This document shows positions 8,934-17,429 of a stretch of 46,320 nt of DNA, piece after piece. The position numbers and the translations under genes are program-made. Below the pieces are notes generated by a model. It was not told the origin of the DNA, searched no databases, and saw nothing but the letters and a program-made list of their open reading frames with translations. The DNA is from Acidimicrobiaceae bacterium (GTDB lineage Bacteria > Actinomycetota > Acidimicrobiia > Acidimicrobiales > Acidimicrobiaceae), in the NCBI GenBank assembly GCA_013044385.1, contig JABEUN010000066.1, positions 1 through 46,320 on the forward strand, read 5' to 3'. Positions within the stretch are counted from its first letter, which is position 1. Each line of letters begins with the position of its first letter.

Positions 8934-8967
8934 GGAGTGCCTGCTGGCCCGTTCCAGCAGGCACTCC
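8934..8967 (+). promoter_or_regulatory. 14-bp perfect intercistronic hairpin
   Basis: GGAGTGCCTGCTGG (8934-8947) pairs with its exact complement at 8954-8967 around a 6-base loop. No T tract follows, so it is not a standard terminator. It lies between the two permease cistrons and ends 14 bases before the Shine-Dalgarno sequence of the next gene. Likely roles are mRNA 3'-end protection after processing or tuning of downstream expression. Confidence 0.6.
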
Positions 8968-8996
8968 CTCGCACACCATTTGAAGGAGATCTGCGC

Positions 8997-10028
8997 GTGG
9001 GCGCTTGGGAATTTTACATAACTACTTTGCTCGTTTATTTCGCTATCGATGTCTTGTCTGCTTACTCGCTGAATCTGCAGTTCGGTTTCGGCGGGATCAT
9101 CAATCTCTCCTACATAATCTTTCAGGCGATCGGCGCATACGTTGCGGCATCGGTTTCGCTCGGTCCGGACACCGGTGCAAACGCCTTTCAGACCTACCTT
9201 TTTGGGGCGAGCCTTCCATTTCCGCTTCCTCTGATTCTGGCTACTCTTGCCGGCGCAGTTTTGGCCCTCGTTATCGGTTCATTTGGACTGCGGCGTATGC
9301 GCAAGGATTATCAGGCGGCGGTGCTACTTATCGTGTCGCTAATCGCCTGGCAGGTTGTCAGTTCTGATACGCACCTCTTTAACGGTTCGAACGGAGTCAC
9401 CGGCGTTGGCCGTCCGTTGGGCACTACTCTTCCCCTTTCTAGCTTGGGCTACCAGTGGATCTACGTTGTGTGGACATTGGTGATCTGCGCTGTGGTCTAT
9501 TTGCTGGTGCGATGGCTTTCGGTTTCTCCTTGGGGACGCGCCCTTAGAGCGATGCGTGACCAGGAAGATGCGGCTATCAGCTTGGGCATAAACGTGACAG
9601 CGCTTCGCTTGCAGGTTTTTGTTATAGGTGGGGCAATCGCTGGCTTGAGCGGTGGTCTCTTAGTTGAATACATTGGAGCTTGGTCTCCCGGAGCGTGGGG
9701 CTATGCCGAGACCTTTGTAATCCTGACCGCCATGTTCGTAGGTGGGAATCGAAACTACAAGGGCGTGGTGTTGGGTACACTCCTCGTCCCGATCCTGTTT
9801 TTAGAGTTGCCGCGCTTTCTTCCGCCGTTCGGGTACCCGGGGCTGATCGATTCGCTGGAATGGGTGGTAATTGGCCTCATGTGGATGGCGAGCCTTCTCA
9901 TTCGGCCACAAGGGATCATTCCAGAAAAGCGAAACCTCGTATATGCGGGCAACTTTGATGGAGTTCTAAGAGGCAGGTCCATGTCAAAGCTTTCGCTGCG
10001 CCGAACACAAAAGGCAGAGGCGAAGTGA
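8997..10028 (+). CDS. livM: LIV-type ABC importer permease, LivM family
   Basis: Second permease of the module 1 importer, about nine hydrophobic helices. Family marks are LQFGFGGIINLSYIIFQAIGAYV near the N-terminus and the coupling loop SPWGRALRAMRDQEDAAISLGINV, then GLSGGLLVEYIGAWSPGAW. The GTG at 8997 is chosen because GAAGGAG stands 8 bases upstream. The open frame continues back to 8937, but that start lies inside the intercistronic hairpin. The product has 343 residues. It pairs with the permease at 8034 and the ATPases at 10075 and 10956. Confidence 0.86.
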   Translation: MGAWEFYITTLLVYFAIDVLSAYSLNLQFGFGGIINLSYIIFQAIGAYVAASVSLGPDTGANAFQTYLFGASLPFPLPLILATLAGAVLALVIGSFGLRRMRKDYQAAVLLIVSLIAWQVVSSDTHLFNGSNGVTGVGRPLGTTLPLSSLGYQWIYVVWTLVICAVVYLLVRWLSVSPWGRALRAMRDQEDAAISLGINVTALRLQVFVIGGAIAGLSGGLLVEYIGAWSPGAWGYAETFVILTAMFVGGNRNYKGVVLGTLLVPILFLELPRFLPPFGYPGLIDSLEWVVIGLMWMASLLIRPQGIIPEKRNLVYAGNFDGVLRGRSMSKLSLRRTQKAEAK

Positions 10029-10074
10029 AGACCCAGGGTTGCAGAGCTGAGACATTGAATAGTAGGGGGTCGGC

Positions 10075-10890
10075 GTGATTGAATCGGAGAAGCTAGCAGA
10101 TGCACCTGTGGAGCGTACGGCCTCTGATGGCGATGGGCGAGTAGTCCTTTCTGCTAGAGATGTAGTGGTGCGATATGGCGGCGTGGTCGCAGTTGACGGT
10201 GTCTCCTTCGACGTAAAAGCGGGAGAGGCGGTTGGACTGATCGGACCTAATGGGGCTGGCAAATCAACCATGCTTGCCTCCTTGGGCGGCCAAGCAAAGG
10301 CTGCAGGAGGATCAATTCTCCTCGACGGTCGTGACGTGACGAAGTTGAGTGCATATAGGCGAGCTCGACTTGGACTTCTTAGGACCTTCCAATCGACGAG
10401 CGAGTTCGGCGATATGACGACTTTTGAGAATCTGGTTACCGCTGGTAACGGATTCAAGGGGGCGAGCTTGACTTCGGTGGTTTTCCATCGAAAGGAGAAC
10501 TCCCGTTCTGATCGAGAGATCGCAGGTCGGGCTTGGGAAATGCTAGAGCGCTTCGATATGACCCACGTTGCCAATGCTTACGCCAAGGAGCTGAGTGGTG
10601 GACAGCGCCGGCTGGTCGAGATTATGCGATGTCTGATGACATCACCAAAGCTACTGCTTTTGGACGAGCCGATGGTCGGAGTGGCACCTCACTTGGTCGA
10701 GAAGCTCGTTGGAGATCTTTGCGCTATCCGTGATGAAGGTATATCAATCATCATCGTAGAGCACGCCCTCGAGGTTGTGCGGGCACTGAGCAATCGTGTC
10801 GTGGTGATGTCCTTTGGCAAAAAGATCGCAGACGCACCATACGACGAGATTGTCAACAATCGAGAGGTGCAAGATGCATACCTCGGCTGA
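10075..10890 (+). CDS. livG: LIV-type ABC importer ATPase, LivG family
   Basis: Cytoplasmic ATPase of the importer. Walker A GPNGAGKST at 57-65, the LivG-type RTFQSTSEF Q-loop, signature LSGGQRRLVEIMR, Walker B LLLLDEP and a switch His in VEHALEVV are all present. The extended C-terminus (GKKIADAPYDEIVNNREVQDAYLG) is that of the LivG group. An N-terminal extension of about 25 residues precedes the usual start and is supported by the GTG at 10075 following AGGGGG; an internal start is possible. It forms a heterodimer with the next gene product. Confidence 0.86.
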   Translation: MIESEKLADAPVERTASDGDGRVVLSARDVVVRYGGVVAVDGVSFDVKAGEAVGLIGPNGAGKSTMLASLGGQAKAAGGSILLDGRDVTKLSAYRRARLGLLRTFQSTSEFGDMTTFENLVTAGNGFKGASLTSVVFHRKENSRSDREIAGRAWEMLERFDMTHVANAYAKELSGGQRRLVEIMRCLMTSPKLLLLDEPMVGVAPHLVEKLVGDLCAIRDEGISIIIVEHALEVVRALSNRVVVMSFGKKIADAPYDEIVNNREVQDAYLG

Positions 10891-10955
10891 TTTTGAGAGA
10901 GAGTTTGCCGTAGTGTCGCCATCTAGGTGCGATGCTCGGCCGGAGCAGATCGGTG

Positions 10956-11726
10956 ATGAGAGTGACTGAGCGGCCAAAGGCCTTTCTGGAGGTGTCCGGC
11001 ATTAGTGCCGGCTACAACCGGGTGCCAATTGTAAGAGATGTAAGTGTACAAGTTGGCCTTGGAGAGATCATCTTGATCATGGGTCCAAATGGTGCAGGCA
11101 AAAGCACGCTTGTGAAGTCAATCATAGGTGAGTTGCCAGCGATTACAGGGTCGGTAAGACTCGACGGTGTCGATCTAACGCCTATGGGTGAGGAGGATCG
11201 AGTCGGCCACGGCATTGGCTACGTTCCTCAGGTGCGTGACGTGTTTCCCCCTCTGACTGTTCAGGAGAACATCGAGATGGGCGGCTACGCCTACAAGGGT
11301 AAAGATCTCAAGGAGCGGGAGGAGGAGGTTTATACTCTTTTTCCTCAACTTACCAGGAGCAAGAAGCGAGCTGCACGTACGTTGTCCGGTGGCGAGCGAA
11401 AGATGCTTGGGATTGCTCGAGCCTTGATGACCCGCCCTCGCCTCCTCATTCTGGACGAGCCGACTGCCAACCTGGCACCATTGATCGCTGAGAAGGTCTT
11501 GCAGGGTATCGTCGCTGTCGGAGCTAATGCTGGGCGAGCAGTTCTGCTGATTGAACAGCGAGTAAGTCTCGGCCTCGAGGTGGCTTCTTGGGGTTACATA
11601 CTTACCGATGGTCAGCTCAAAATGGAAGGTAGCGCTGAAGAGTTGAGAGCTATCCCTGACCTTGGCAAGCTGTTCTTGGGACGTGGTAACGCTGGACCTC
11701 TCGTGAGCGGAGCGACTGGAAAATAG
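10956..11726 (+). CDS. livF: LIV-type ABC importer ATPase, LivF family
   Basis: Second ATPase. Motifs are MGPNGAGKST (Walker A), the LivF-type YVPQVRDVFPPLTVQENI, LSGGERKMLGIAR (signature), LLILDEPTANL (Walker B) and a Glu-Gln (LLIEQRV) in place of the usual His-loop context, normal for LivF. I take ATG 10956, where GGAG stands 10 bases upstream. ATG 10932 is also in frame but its AGGTG is only two bases away. It closes the transporter part of the operon; an aldehyde dehydrogenase follows after 85 bases. Confidence 0.84.
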   Translation: MRVTERPKAFLEVSGISAGYNRVPIVRDVSVQVGLGEIILIMGPNGAGKSTLVKSIIGELPAITGSVRLDGVDLTPMGEEDRVGHGIGYVPQVRDVFPPLTVQENIEMGGYAYKGKDLKEREEEVYTLFPQLTRSKKRAARTLSGGERKMLGIARALMTRPRLLILDEPTANLAPLIAEKVLQGIVAVGANAGRAVLLIEQRVSLGLEVASWGYILTDGQLKMEGSAEELRAIPDLGKLFLGRGNAGPLVSGATGK

Positions 11727-11811
11727 AGATGTCCTATGCCAGCTATCGAGTCGTGTGGTTTCGCCCGCCCGTGTACTGCGATGATGAATTTTCTAAAGGA
11801 GTTGTTTAGGC

Positions 11812-13305
11812 ATGTGTGCCCAGAAAGGACTTCTGATTGACGGCGTATCCGTCGAAGGTAGTGCCGATCCACTTTCGGTACTAAATCCATCGACAGGTAC
11901 GGAGATTGCCCTTGTCTCGTGTGCTAATGCGGCAGACATTGATCGGGCCGTTGAAGTTGCGGCGAAGCGATTTGAGGATGGAGTCTGGAGCAGGCGCAGC
12001 GTGCATGACCGGGCGAGGATCCTCACCTCATTCGCTGACAGGATTGAAGATGCTCTTGAGGAACTCTTCCAACTCGAGACCTTGAATAATGGGAGACCAA
12101 TTCGGGAGACTCGAGCTCAGATACAACGTCTGCCAGAATGGTATCGTTACAACGCCGCACTTCTTCTTGCAGATCGCGGCAGTGTGGTTCCCATGCCGGG
12201 GCCGTACCACTCCTATACCGAGCGCTCTCCTATTGGGGTGGTTGGTATCCTCTCGTCCTTCAACCATCCGTTGATGATCACTTCTAAGAGTCTTGCTCCT
12301 GCTCTAGCAACTGGAAATTCAGTGGTGTTGAAGCCATCTGAGCTGACCCCCCTCACTGCGTTGCGTCTGGGAGAGCTCGCACTTGAGGCTGGCATTCCAG
12401 CCGGCGTGCTGAATGTAGTTCCAGGTTTAGGTACGGTTGCAGGCGCTCGCCTAGCTGCTCACCCTAAGGTTGCGAAGATCGTCTTTACTGGTGGAACAGA
12501 CGCGGGTAGAGCAGTGTCCAGTGCTTGTGCTCAGCGCTTCGCTAAGTGCACGCTTGAACTTGGTGGCTCCTCTCCGGTAGTGGTGTTTGCCGACTCGCCG
12601 CTAAAGGATGCAGTTCGTGGGGCTGCATTTGCGGCCTTCATCGGTGCTGGTCAAACCTGCATTGCGGGCCGAAGGTTCATTGTGGAAGACGCCATCTATG
12701 AGGAATTCTCCGAAGAGCTCACTCAAGTGGCACGAAGTCTACGTATGGGTGATCCGTCTGAACTTTCTACCCAGCTCGGACCTATGATCTCATCGGCTGC
12801 TCGCCAGCGAGTGATCGACAAGGTGGGAAATGCTGAGCAGGACGGCGTCAAGGTGCTTTATGGTGGCGCGATAGCCTCCCTACAAGATCGCCCAGGCGGA
12901 TTCTTCATCGAGCCGTCAGTTTGTGTGGCACCTTCACAGGAGTATCGACTTGCCAGGGAAGAGATCTTTGGACCAGTGGCTTTTGTTGTTCCATTTCGAG
13001 GTGAACAGGAGGCACTAGCTATGGCGAACGATTCAATCTATGGATTGGGTGCAGCACTTTGGACTCGGGATGTAGCGCGGGCTCATCGGGTGGCTTCTGG
13101 CCTTCGATCTGGGATTGTATGGGTTAACGACCACCATAGGCTCGATCCGAGTTCGCCTTGGGGGGGAGCAGGAGAGAGTGGGATTGGTCGAGAAGGCGGG
13201 TGGGAGTCATTTCATGACTTCACTAACGTGAAAGCGATCACGATTCGAACGGCTGAGGAGCCCGTGGATTGGTACAACGGGGAACGATTGGAGCGTTTGA
13301 ACTAG
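11812..13305 (+). CDS. NAD(P)-dependent aldehyde dehydrogenase
   Basis: ALDH-superfamily enzyme oxidising an aldehyde to the acid in the cytoplasm. Catalytic Cys283 lies in GAGQTCIAGRRF, the general base Glu249 in CTLELGG, Asn151 in SSFNHP and Lys174 in VVLKPSE; EEIFGPV marks the C-terminal region. 497 residues is full length. The pattern is nearest betaine-aldehyde or hydroxymuconic-semialdehyde-type ALDHs, but substrate class cannot be fixed. AAAGGAG stands 10 bases before ATG 11812. It is followed with no gap by the enoyl-CoA hydratase-like gene, so the two are translationally linked. Confidence 0.86.
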   Translation: MCAQKGLLIDGVSVEGSADPLSVLNPSTGTEIALVSCANAADIDRAVEVAAKRFEDGVWSRRSVHDRARILTSFADRIEDALEELFQLETLNNGRPIRETRAQIQRLPEWYRYNAALLLADRGSVVPMPGPYHSYTERSPIGVVGILSSFNHPLMITSKSLAPALATGNSVVLKPSELTPLTALRLGELALEAGIPAGVLNVVPGLGTVAGARLAAHPKVAKIVFTGGTDAGRAVSSACAQRFAKCTLELGGSSPVVVFADSPLKDAVRGAAFAAFIGAGQTCIAGRRFIVEDAIYEEFSEELTQVARSLRMGDPSELSTQLGPMISSAARQRVIDKVGNAEQDGVKVLYGGAIASLQDRPGGFFIEPSVCVAPSQEYRLAREEIFGPVAFVVPFRGEQEALAMANDSIYGLGAALWTRDVARAHRVASGLRSGIVWVNDHHRLDPSSPWGGAGESGIGREGGWESFHDFTNVKAITIRTAEEPVDWYNGERLERLN

Positions 13306-14025
13306 ATGAGTGATGGGCTGAAGATCGATTCGGTTGGGGCACTGCTGACTGTGGAGATGAACCACGGTCAGGGTAATCATTTCACCCGGGGGATGTGTGA
13401 GGAGCTTTCGAGCATTCTTGTCGATCCACCCAGTGGGTCCCGCATACTATTACTCAGGTCGAACGGAGAGACCTTCTGTACTGGAAGGGATGGCTCCGCT
13501 CGTGGTGCGTCCAATGTCAGTGCTATGGTTAGGGCGCTTGCTGAGGTCAACGTAGCCATTATCTCCAGTGAGTTGACTGTTGTCTCAGAGGTTGGTGGTC
13601 CAGCGGCTGGATTTGGTGTCGGACTGGTCGGTCTGTCAGATGTAACGATTGCATCATCGATTGCGAGTTTCGGTTTTCCCGAGGTTAGAGCGTCGTTGTC
13701 GCCAGCTTTAGTGCTCGCTTGGCTTCCCCACGTGGTGGGTCGGCGAGATGCTTTTTGGCTAGCATCCACCGGGGCAACTTTCGATGCCTCTGAAGCCAAG
13801 AGTTTGGGGCTTGTGAATGAAGTTGTGGCACCAGAGCTGCTCTCTAATCGCGTTCGAGCTGTAATAGATGAGCTTCTGGATATACCCGCTTCAGTGCTCA
13901 AAGCTATTAAGCGTGACCTTCGGTCGAGTATCGTCATGCAGGTGCGAGAGGACAGTTTTGCCGCAGCAGACAGGCTCGCATTGAGAGCCCTGATGGGTGC
14001 TGACCAAGAGCGGGCGCATGCCTAG
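13306..14025 (+). CDS. enoyl-CoA hydratase/isomerase (crotonase) family protein
   Basis: Crotonase-fold protein acting on a CoA thioester, 239 residues. The two oxyanion-hole segments are visible: NGETFCTGRDGS (usually FxAGxD) and GGPAAGFGVGLVGLSDV. In bona fide hydratases the second segment carries a catalytic Glu just after the glycines; here that place is Gly (GFGVGL). The later Glu in FGFPEVRAS is kept. The enzyme may therefore be an isomerase, hydrolase or decarboxylase-type member rather than a hydratase. The ATG directly abuts the TAG of the aldehyde dehydrogenase gene, so translation is probably coupled. Confidence 0.78.
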   Translation: MSDGLKIDSVGALLTVEMNHGQGNHFTRGMCEELSSILVDPPSGSRILLLRSNGETFCTGRDGSARGASNVSAMVRALAEVNVAIISSELTVVSEVGGPAAGFGVGLVGLSDVTIASSIASFGFPEVRASLSPALVLAWLPHVVGRRDAFWLASTGATFDASEAKSLGLVNEVVAPELLSNRVRAVIDELLDIPASVLKAIKRDLRSSIVMQVREDSFAAADRLALRALMGADQERAHA

Positions 14026-14214
14026 GTCTCTTCTATTGGGGTTGACATGGGAAGTGCTGCCATCCTGCCAGGGTCGGGGGAGCGGATCAGTTTGCCAGAA
14101 TTCGATATCAACAATCGGGAAACTCAGATGATGGAGATTCTTTGGGATGGTTCGAATGCACTATCGTTATCAGTTCGCCGAGGATAGTTCGTTGCACTTG
14201 GCACTGACCCTCGA

Positions 14215-14230
14215 AAGGAGGGGCCTCCTT
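14215..14230 (+). promoter_or_regulatory. Shine-Dalgarno inside a short palindrome
   Basis: AAGGAGG (14215-14221), two G, and CCTCCTT (14224-14230). The second arm contains the first two bases of the TTG start codon of the GntR gene. GGAGG is 7 bases from the TTG, which supports that start. Pairing, within one RNA or between two, could hide the ribosome site and hold regulator levels down. The loop is too short for all seven pairs to form in one strand. Confidence 0.45.
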
Positions 14231-14894
14231 GTCTGAAGTGAAGTCAGAGGTAGTTCCGCTACTTCTGAATCGGACAACTGCGACAGAGGCGGCGACCGAT
14301 GCGGTGCGGGGTCTCATACTTTCGGGCGCCATACCTCCCGGTTCCCTCATTCGCCAGGATCTCCTGTCGAAGAGGCTGGGTGTGAGTAGGACTCCGCTTC
14401 GTGAGGCGCTTCAGCGACTCACTGTGGAGGGTCTGATTCGACTCGACCATCATCGTGGCGCGGTAGCTGCGGCTCCTTCGATCACTGAACTTCGCGAGAT
14501 CTACGAGCTTCAGGAGATGCTTGAGTGCGTAGCCGCAAGAGATGCTTTGAAGCACTTCACTGACGCTGATCTGGCGGATCTCCGGGATTGTATAGACGAA
14601 TTGTCCCGTGCAGAGACGTCGGTCGAGTGGATCCGGGGAAATCTGGCATTTCATACAACGATGTACCGCATATCCGAAAAGAAGCTCGTCGTCGAGATGA
14701 TCACCCAATTGAGGAATAGGGCGATTCTGTATATAAACATGGTCGCACGCTCGGGTGAAAGCCGGAAGCGAGCAGAAGCCGACCACATTGAGATGGTGGC
14801 GGTTCTGGCCTCCGGTGATGGAGACCGTCTCGAGGAACTCATTCGAAGCCACTTGCGGGCAACGCTCGCATGGGTCGAGTCCATCATTGTTTAG
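14229..14894 (+). CDS. GntR-family transcriptional regulator, FCD/FadR subclass
   Basis: DNA-binding repressor of 221 residues. The N-terminal winged helix shows AATDAVRGLILSGAIPPGS, the QDLLSKRLGVSRTPLREALQRL recognition region and the EGLIRLDHHRGAVVA-like wing (residues about 12-80). The rest is the all-helical FCD ligand domain, with the EIYELQEMLECVAARDA start and His residues that normally bind a metal and a carboxylic-acid ligand. It lies between the ALDH/crotonase genes and the FAH-family gene. It is the natural candidate to bind the palindrome at 6619-6644. The start is TTG at 14229 (see the ribosome-site palindrome). Confidence 0.86.
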   Translation: MSEVKSEVVPLLLNRTTATEAATDAVRGLILSGAIPPGSLIRQDLLSKRLGVSRTPLREALQRLTVEGLIRLDHHRGAVAAAPSITELREIYELQEMLECVAARDALKHFTDADLADLRDCIDELSRAETSVEWIRGNLAFHTTMYRISEKKLVVEMITQLRNRAILYINMVARSGESRKRAEADHIEMVAVLASGDGDRLEELIRSHLRATLAWVESIIV

Positions 14895-14929
14895 ATCGTA
14901 ATATCCGCTGTGATTAGGAGAAAATAACG

Positions 14930-15781
14930 ATGCGATTAGCAACGTTGACAGACGGCTCGAGTACCGTCATTGCCGTCTGGTCTAAAGATGGCTGGCTCGA
15001 CACCGGCAGGACCGGGTCGACAGAGTTCATCGAGATACTAATTGGGGGCAGGGCCCTCGCCGATGAATATACCAGTGGTGGCAGATTGTTGCCAGCATCT
15101 TTCAAGCCGACGCTGCCTTTTCGTCCAGCGCGGAACGTTATGTGCCTTGGTAAGAACTATGTGGAACATGCGGCGGAGTTCGCCGCCTTCAACAACGATG
15201 TGGATGTAGTTCCTAAGGCGCCGATTGTATTCACGAAGGCGGCAACGTCCCTTTGTGGTGCAACCGATGAGATCCAGGTCGACTCAGCTCTGAGCCATGC
15301 ACTCGACTACGAAACCGAGTTGGCCGTCGTGATTGGTAAGGCGGGACGATCGATCTCTGCGGAGAAGGCGAACGATCACATCGCTGGTTATTCCGTTATC
15401 AATGACATCACCGCTCGAGATCTGCAGAGTAAGCATGCCCAGTGGTTTTTGGCGAAATCGCTACCTGCCGCATCCCCGCTTGGTCCAGTTGTGGTGACGC
15501 CGGACGAGATTGCGCCAAGAGATGAACGAGCGCTGTCCACTTGGGTAAACGGTGAGCTGAGACAGCATGCGTTGTTATCTGAGATGATCACGGGAATCGA
15601 GCAAGCGATCGAGACCATCTCCTCGGTGGTTTCCCTAGAGGTCGGTGACCTCATTGCGATGGGTACACCAAGTGGAGTGGCGGTGAGTTTTGATCCTCCG
15701 AAGTACCTCCTTAATGGCGATCTGGTGATCTCTGAGATCGACGGGATCGGAAGGTTGGAGAACCGTATCTCGATTTCTTAA
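14930..15781 (+). CDS. fumarylacetoacetate hydrolase (FAH)-family enzyme
   Basis: Metal-dependent hydrolase, hydratase or decarboxylase of the FAH family, 283 residues, cytoplasmic. Visible are the CLGKNYVEHAAEF motif with His80, the metal ligands Glu128 and Glu130 in LDYETELAVVIG and Asp159 in INDITARDLQ, and the closing GDLIAMGTPSGVAV. Relatives cleave acylpyruvates, 2-oxo-hept-3-ene-dioate or 2,4-diketo-3-deoxy sugar acids; this sequence alone does not choose. AGGAG precedes the ATG at 14930, 35 bases after the GntR stop, so they are probably co-transcribed. A second family member lies at 20091. Confidence 0.85.
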   Translation: MRLATLTDGSSTVIAVWSKDGWLDTGRTGSTEFIEILIGGRALADEYTSGGRLLPASFKPTLPFRPARNVMCLGKNYVEHAAEFAAFNNDVDVVPKAPIVFTKAATSLCGATDEIQVDSALSHALDYETELAVVIGKAGRSISAEKANDHIAGYSVINDITARDLQSKHAQWFLAKSLPAASPLGPVVVTPDEIAPRDERALSTWVNGELRQHALLSEMITGIEQAIETISSVVSLEVGDLIAMGTPSGVAVSFDPPKYLLNGDLVISEIDGIGRLENRISIS

Positions 15782-16400
15782 CTGTTAACTGATTGAGATT
15801 CCCAAGGAGGGTATTCAGCTGCTTATGTAGCTTCCGTTGGTTAATTGAGGTTGTTGACCTTTGCATTGAGGGCTAATCATGAGCCGGCGGAGGTCCAATG
15901 TCTAGGCATACTCGATCGCCGCAAGGCAGAACAACTTCAACAGGAGAGCCGGTCACAAGTTAGATCTGCTCAGCCCACTGCCGAAGGCGCCCCTACTTCG
16001 GCAGTGGGTCATTCTTTCCGAATGAATCCATCTGTATATGACATGGCTGGATCAGCGGGCCAAGTCCAGCGTCTCTCTTACGCCGACCAACATGAAATAG
16101 CCTTTTTGGGCGGCCGATTTCAGCGCTTTTGGTCATCCGCGCAGACAGAACTTTCGTTGGCAGTTACCTTCAACTGAGAATGTGCGGCAAACTTGGCTGT
16201 ACTGCCTCGGTGAGTCCGATGCTTGGATATTGAGGCATTCAATGGTAACGGTCATCTTTGGTGGCGCGGTTTAAAGTTGAAGTGCTCTAATTGCGGTAGT
16301 GGAAAGAGTATGCAACGGATATGGAGCCATGTTCCGGTTATTCAGCAAATCTGGATCATGATAGCTGTCGAGCTAGATGCTCTAAATGATCTACTCACGT
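15782..16400. other. gene-free stretch between modules 1 and 2
   Basis: About 620 bases with one strong hairpin (15974-16008). An open frame from TTG 15845 begins MRLLTFALRANH and passes GILDRR, which resembles the start of FAH-family proteins, but nothing after residue 30 does. It may be the decayed start of a further FAH-like gene. The rest shows nothing recognisable. Confidence 0.4.
15974..16008 (+). terminator. strong hairpin, probable terminator of module 1
   Basis: CCCACTGCCGAAG (15974-15986) pairs exactly with CTTCGGCAGTGGG (15996-16008) around a 9-base loop, 13 bp in all. TCATTCTTT follows, a weak T-rich run. It stands 193 bases after the FAH gene and before the convergent IclR gene, and could act on both strands. 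Confidence 0.6.
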
Positions 16401-17240
16401 TCAACTTCTGGCTGGACTTCCACCAAGCCGGAGCGAAATGCGTTGTGCTGCCTGCAGTAGGGGCTCCAAGGTAGTCGCGATTAGTCGATCTCCCGAGTAG
16501 TCCGAGCTGGGTACCGCCACATTCACCGCCGCTACTACTGTTCTGCCGCGTTGATAAATCGGTGCAGCTATCGAACTTAGACCTGGAATTGCCTCCTCGT
16601 GCTGGACGAGATAACCGTCGTTTCGAGCTGCCTCGAGCTGGATTCGGAGATCCCCAATGGTTCGTACGGCATTTGGACCCCACCGCCCCGCAAAAGATGA
16701 CTCAGAGATGCATCTTGTTAACTCTTCGTCGCTCATCGACGCGAGGATGACCTTCCCAATTGAACTGAAGACGGCTGGAACCGTGGAACCCTCCCTTATC
16801 CCGGCAGCAAGGAGGCTGTCTGTCCTAGGAACCCGAGCAACGAAGAGGACCTGATCGTTGTAGAGGACTCCTAGATTTACGGTCTCGCCGGTAGTTGCAG
16901 CGAGCTCACGGAGGATCGGAGCCGAACTCTGAACAACGTCAAGCCCCTGGACCGCTGCGAAGCCGAGTGCCAGAACACTGGTTCCAGGGCGAACCATTCC
17001 GTCAACCGTTCTTTCGAGGTACCCCTCCTCCTCTAAGGTAGCGACGAGTCGAAAGGCAGTTGGCATGGGTATTCCGCTCAATTGGACCAAATCTTTCACT
17101 CTCAATGCTGGCCTCTCAGCCGTAAAAAGTGAGAGCAACCTAAGTCCTTTAGACAGAGCCTCCACCCGGTATGACCGTGCTGGCACCTGTGCAGCGGGAG
17201 GTACTTCTCCCTCTGAGGGTTGATCGATTCTGTTACTCAT
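16401..17240 (-). CDS. IclR-family transcriptional regulator
   Basis: 279-residue regulator. Residues about 25-90 are the winged helix (RVEALSKGLRLLSLF, VKDLVQLSGIPMPTAFRLVATLEEEGYLER). The C-terminal domain shows the family's ligand half: VNLGVLYNDQVLFVARV, SSIGKVILASM (usual consensus near TALGKALLA), DGYLVQHEEAIPGLSSIAAPI. IclR proteins usually control adjacent catabolic genes and sense aromatic or small carboxylic acids. It is the last gene of the leftward arm of module 2. It is the best candidate to bind the duplicated palindromes at 19757 and 20047. ATG 17240 has GAAGG 9 bases upstream. Confidence 0.86.
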   Translation of the reverse strand: MSNRIDQPSEGEVPPAAQVPARSYRVEALSKGLRLLSLFTAERPALRVKDLVQLSGIPMPTAFRLVATLEEEGYLERTVDGMVRPGTSVLALGFAAVQGLDVVQSSAPILRELAATTGETVNLGVLYNDQVLFVARVPRTDSLLAAGIREGSTVPAVFSSIGKVILASMSDEELTRCISESSFAGRWGPNAVRTIGDLRIQLEAARNDGYLVQHEEAIPGLSSIAAPIYQRGRTVVAAVNVAVPSSDYSGDRLIATTLEPLLQAAQRISLRLGGSPARS

Positions 17241-17429
17241 CCGGACAGGCCTTCAATCTCCCGTAAAGGCAGATGAGGGAATTATCCGCCACTGGCTGCA
17301 AGGATAGCCCGACATTAGGTCCTCCCAATCGACACATGGAACTAGTTGAGAAGTCGGAATCGAAGCAGCAACAAGACCGCGCTGCTGAGGGAGTCAAGTA
17401 GTTCAACAAGTTTCGCACTTGGCACCGGG

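Noticed and set aside
8937-8996. Upstream extension of the module 1 livM frame
   Set aside because: This start lies inside the 14-bp hairpin; GTG 8997 has GAAGGAG at a good distance and fits the family N-terminus.
14259-14942. Antisense open frame opposite the GntR gene
   Set aside because: Low-complexity shadow; the sense frame has a clear winged helix and FCD domain.
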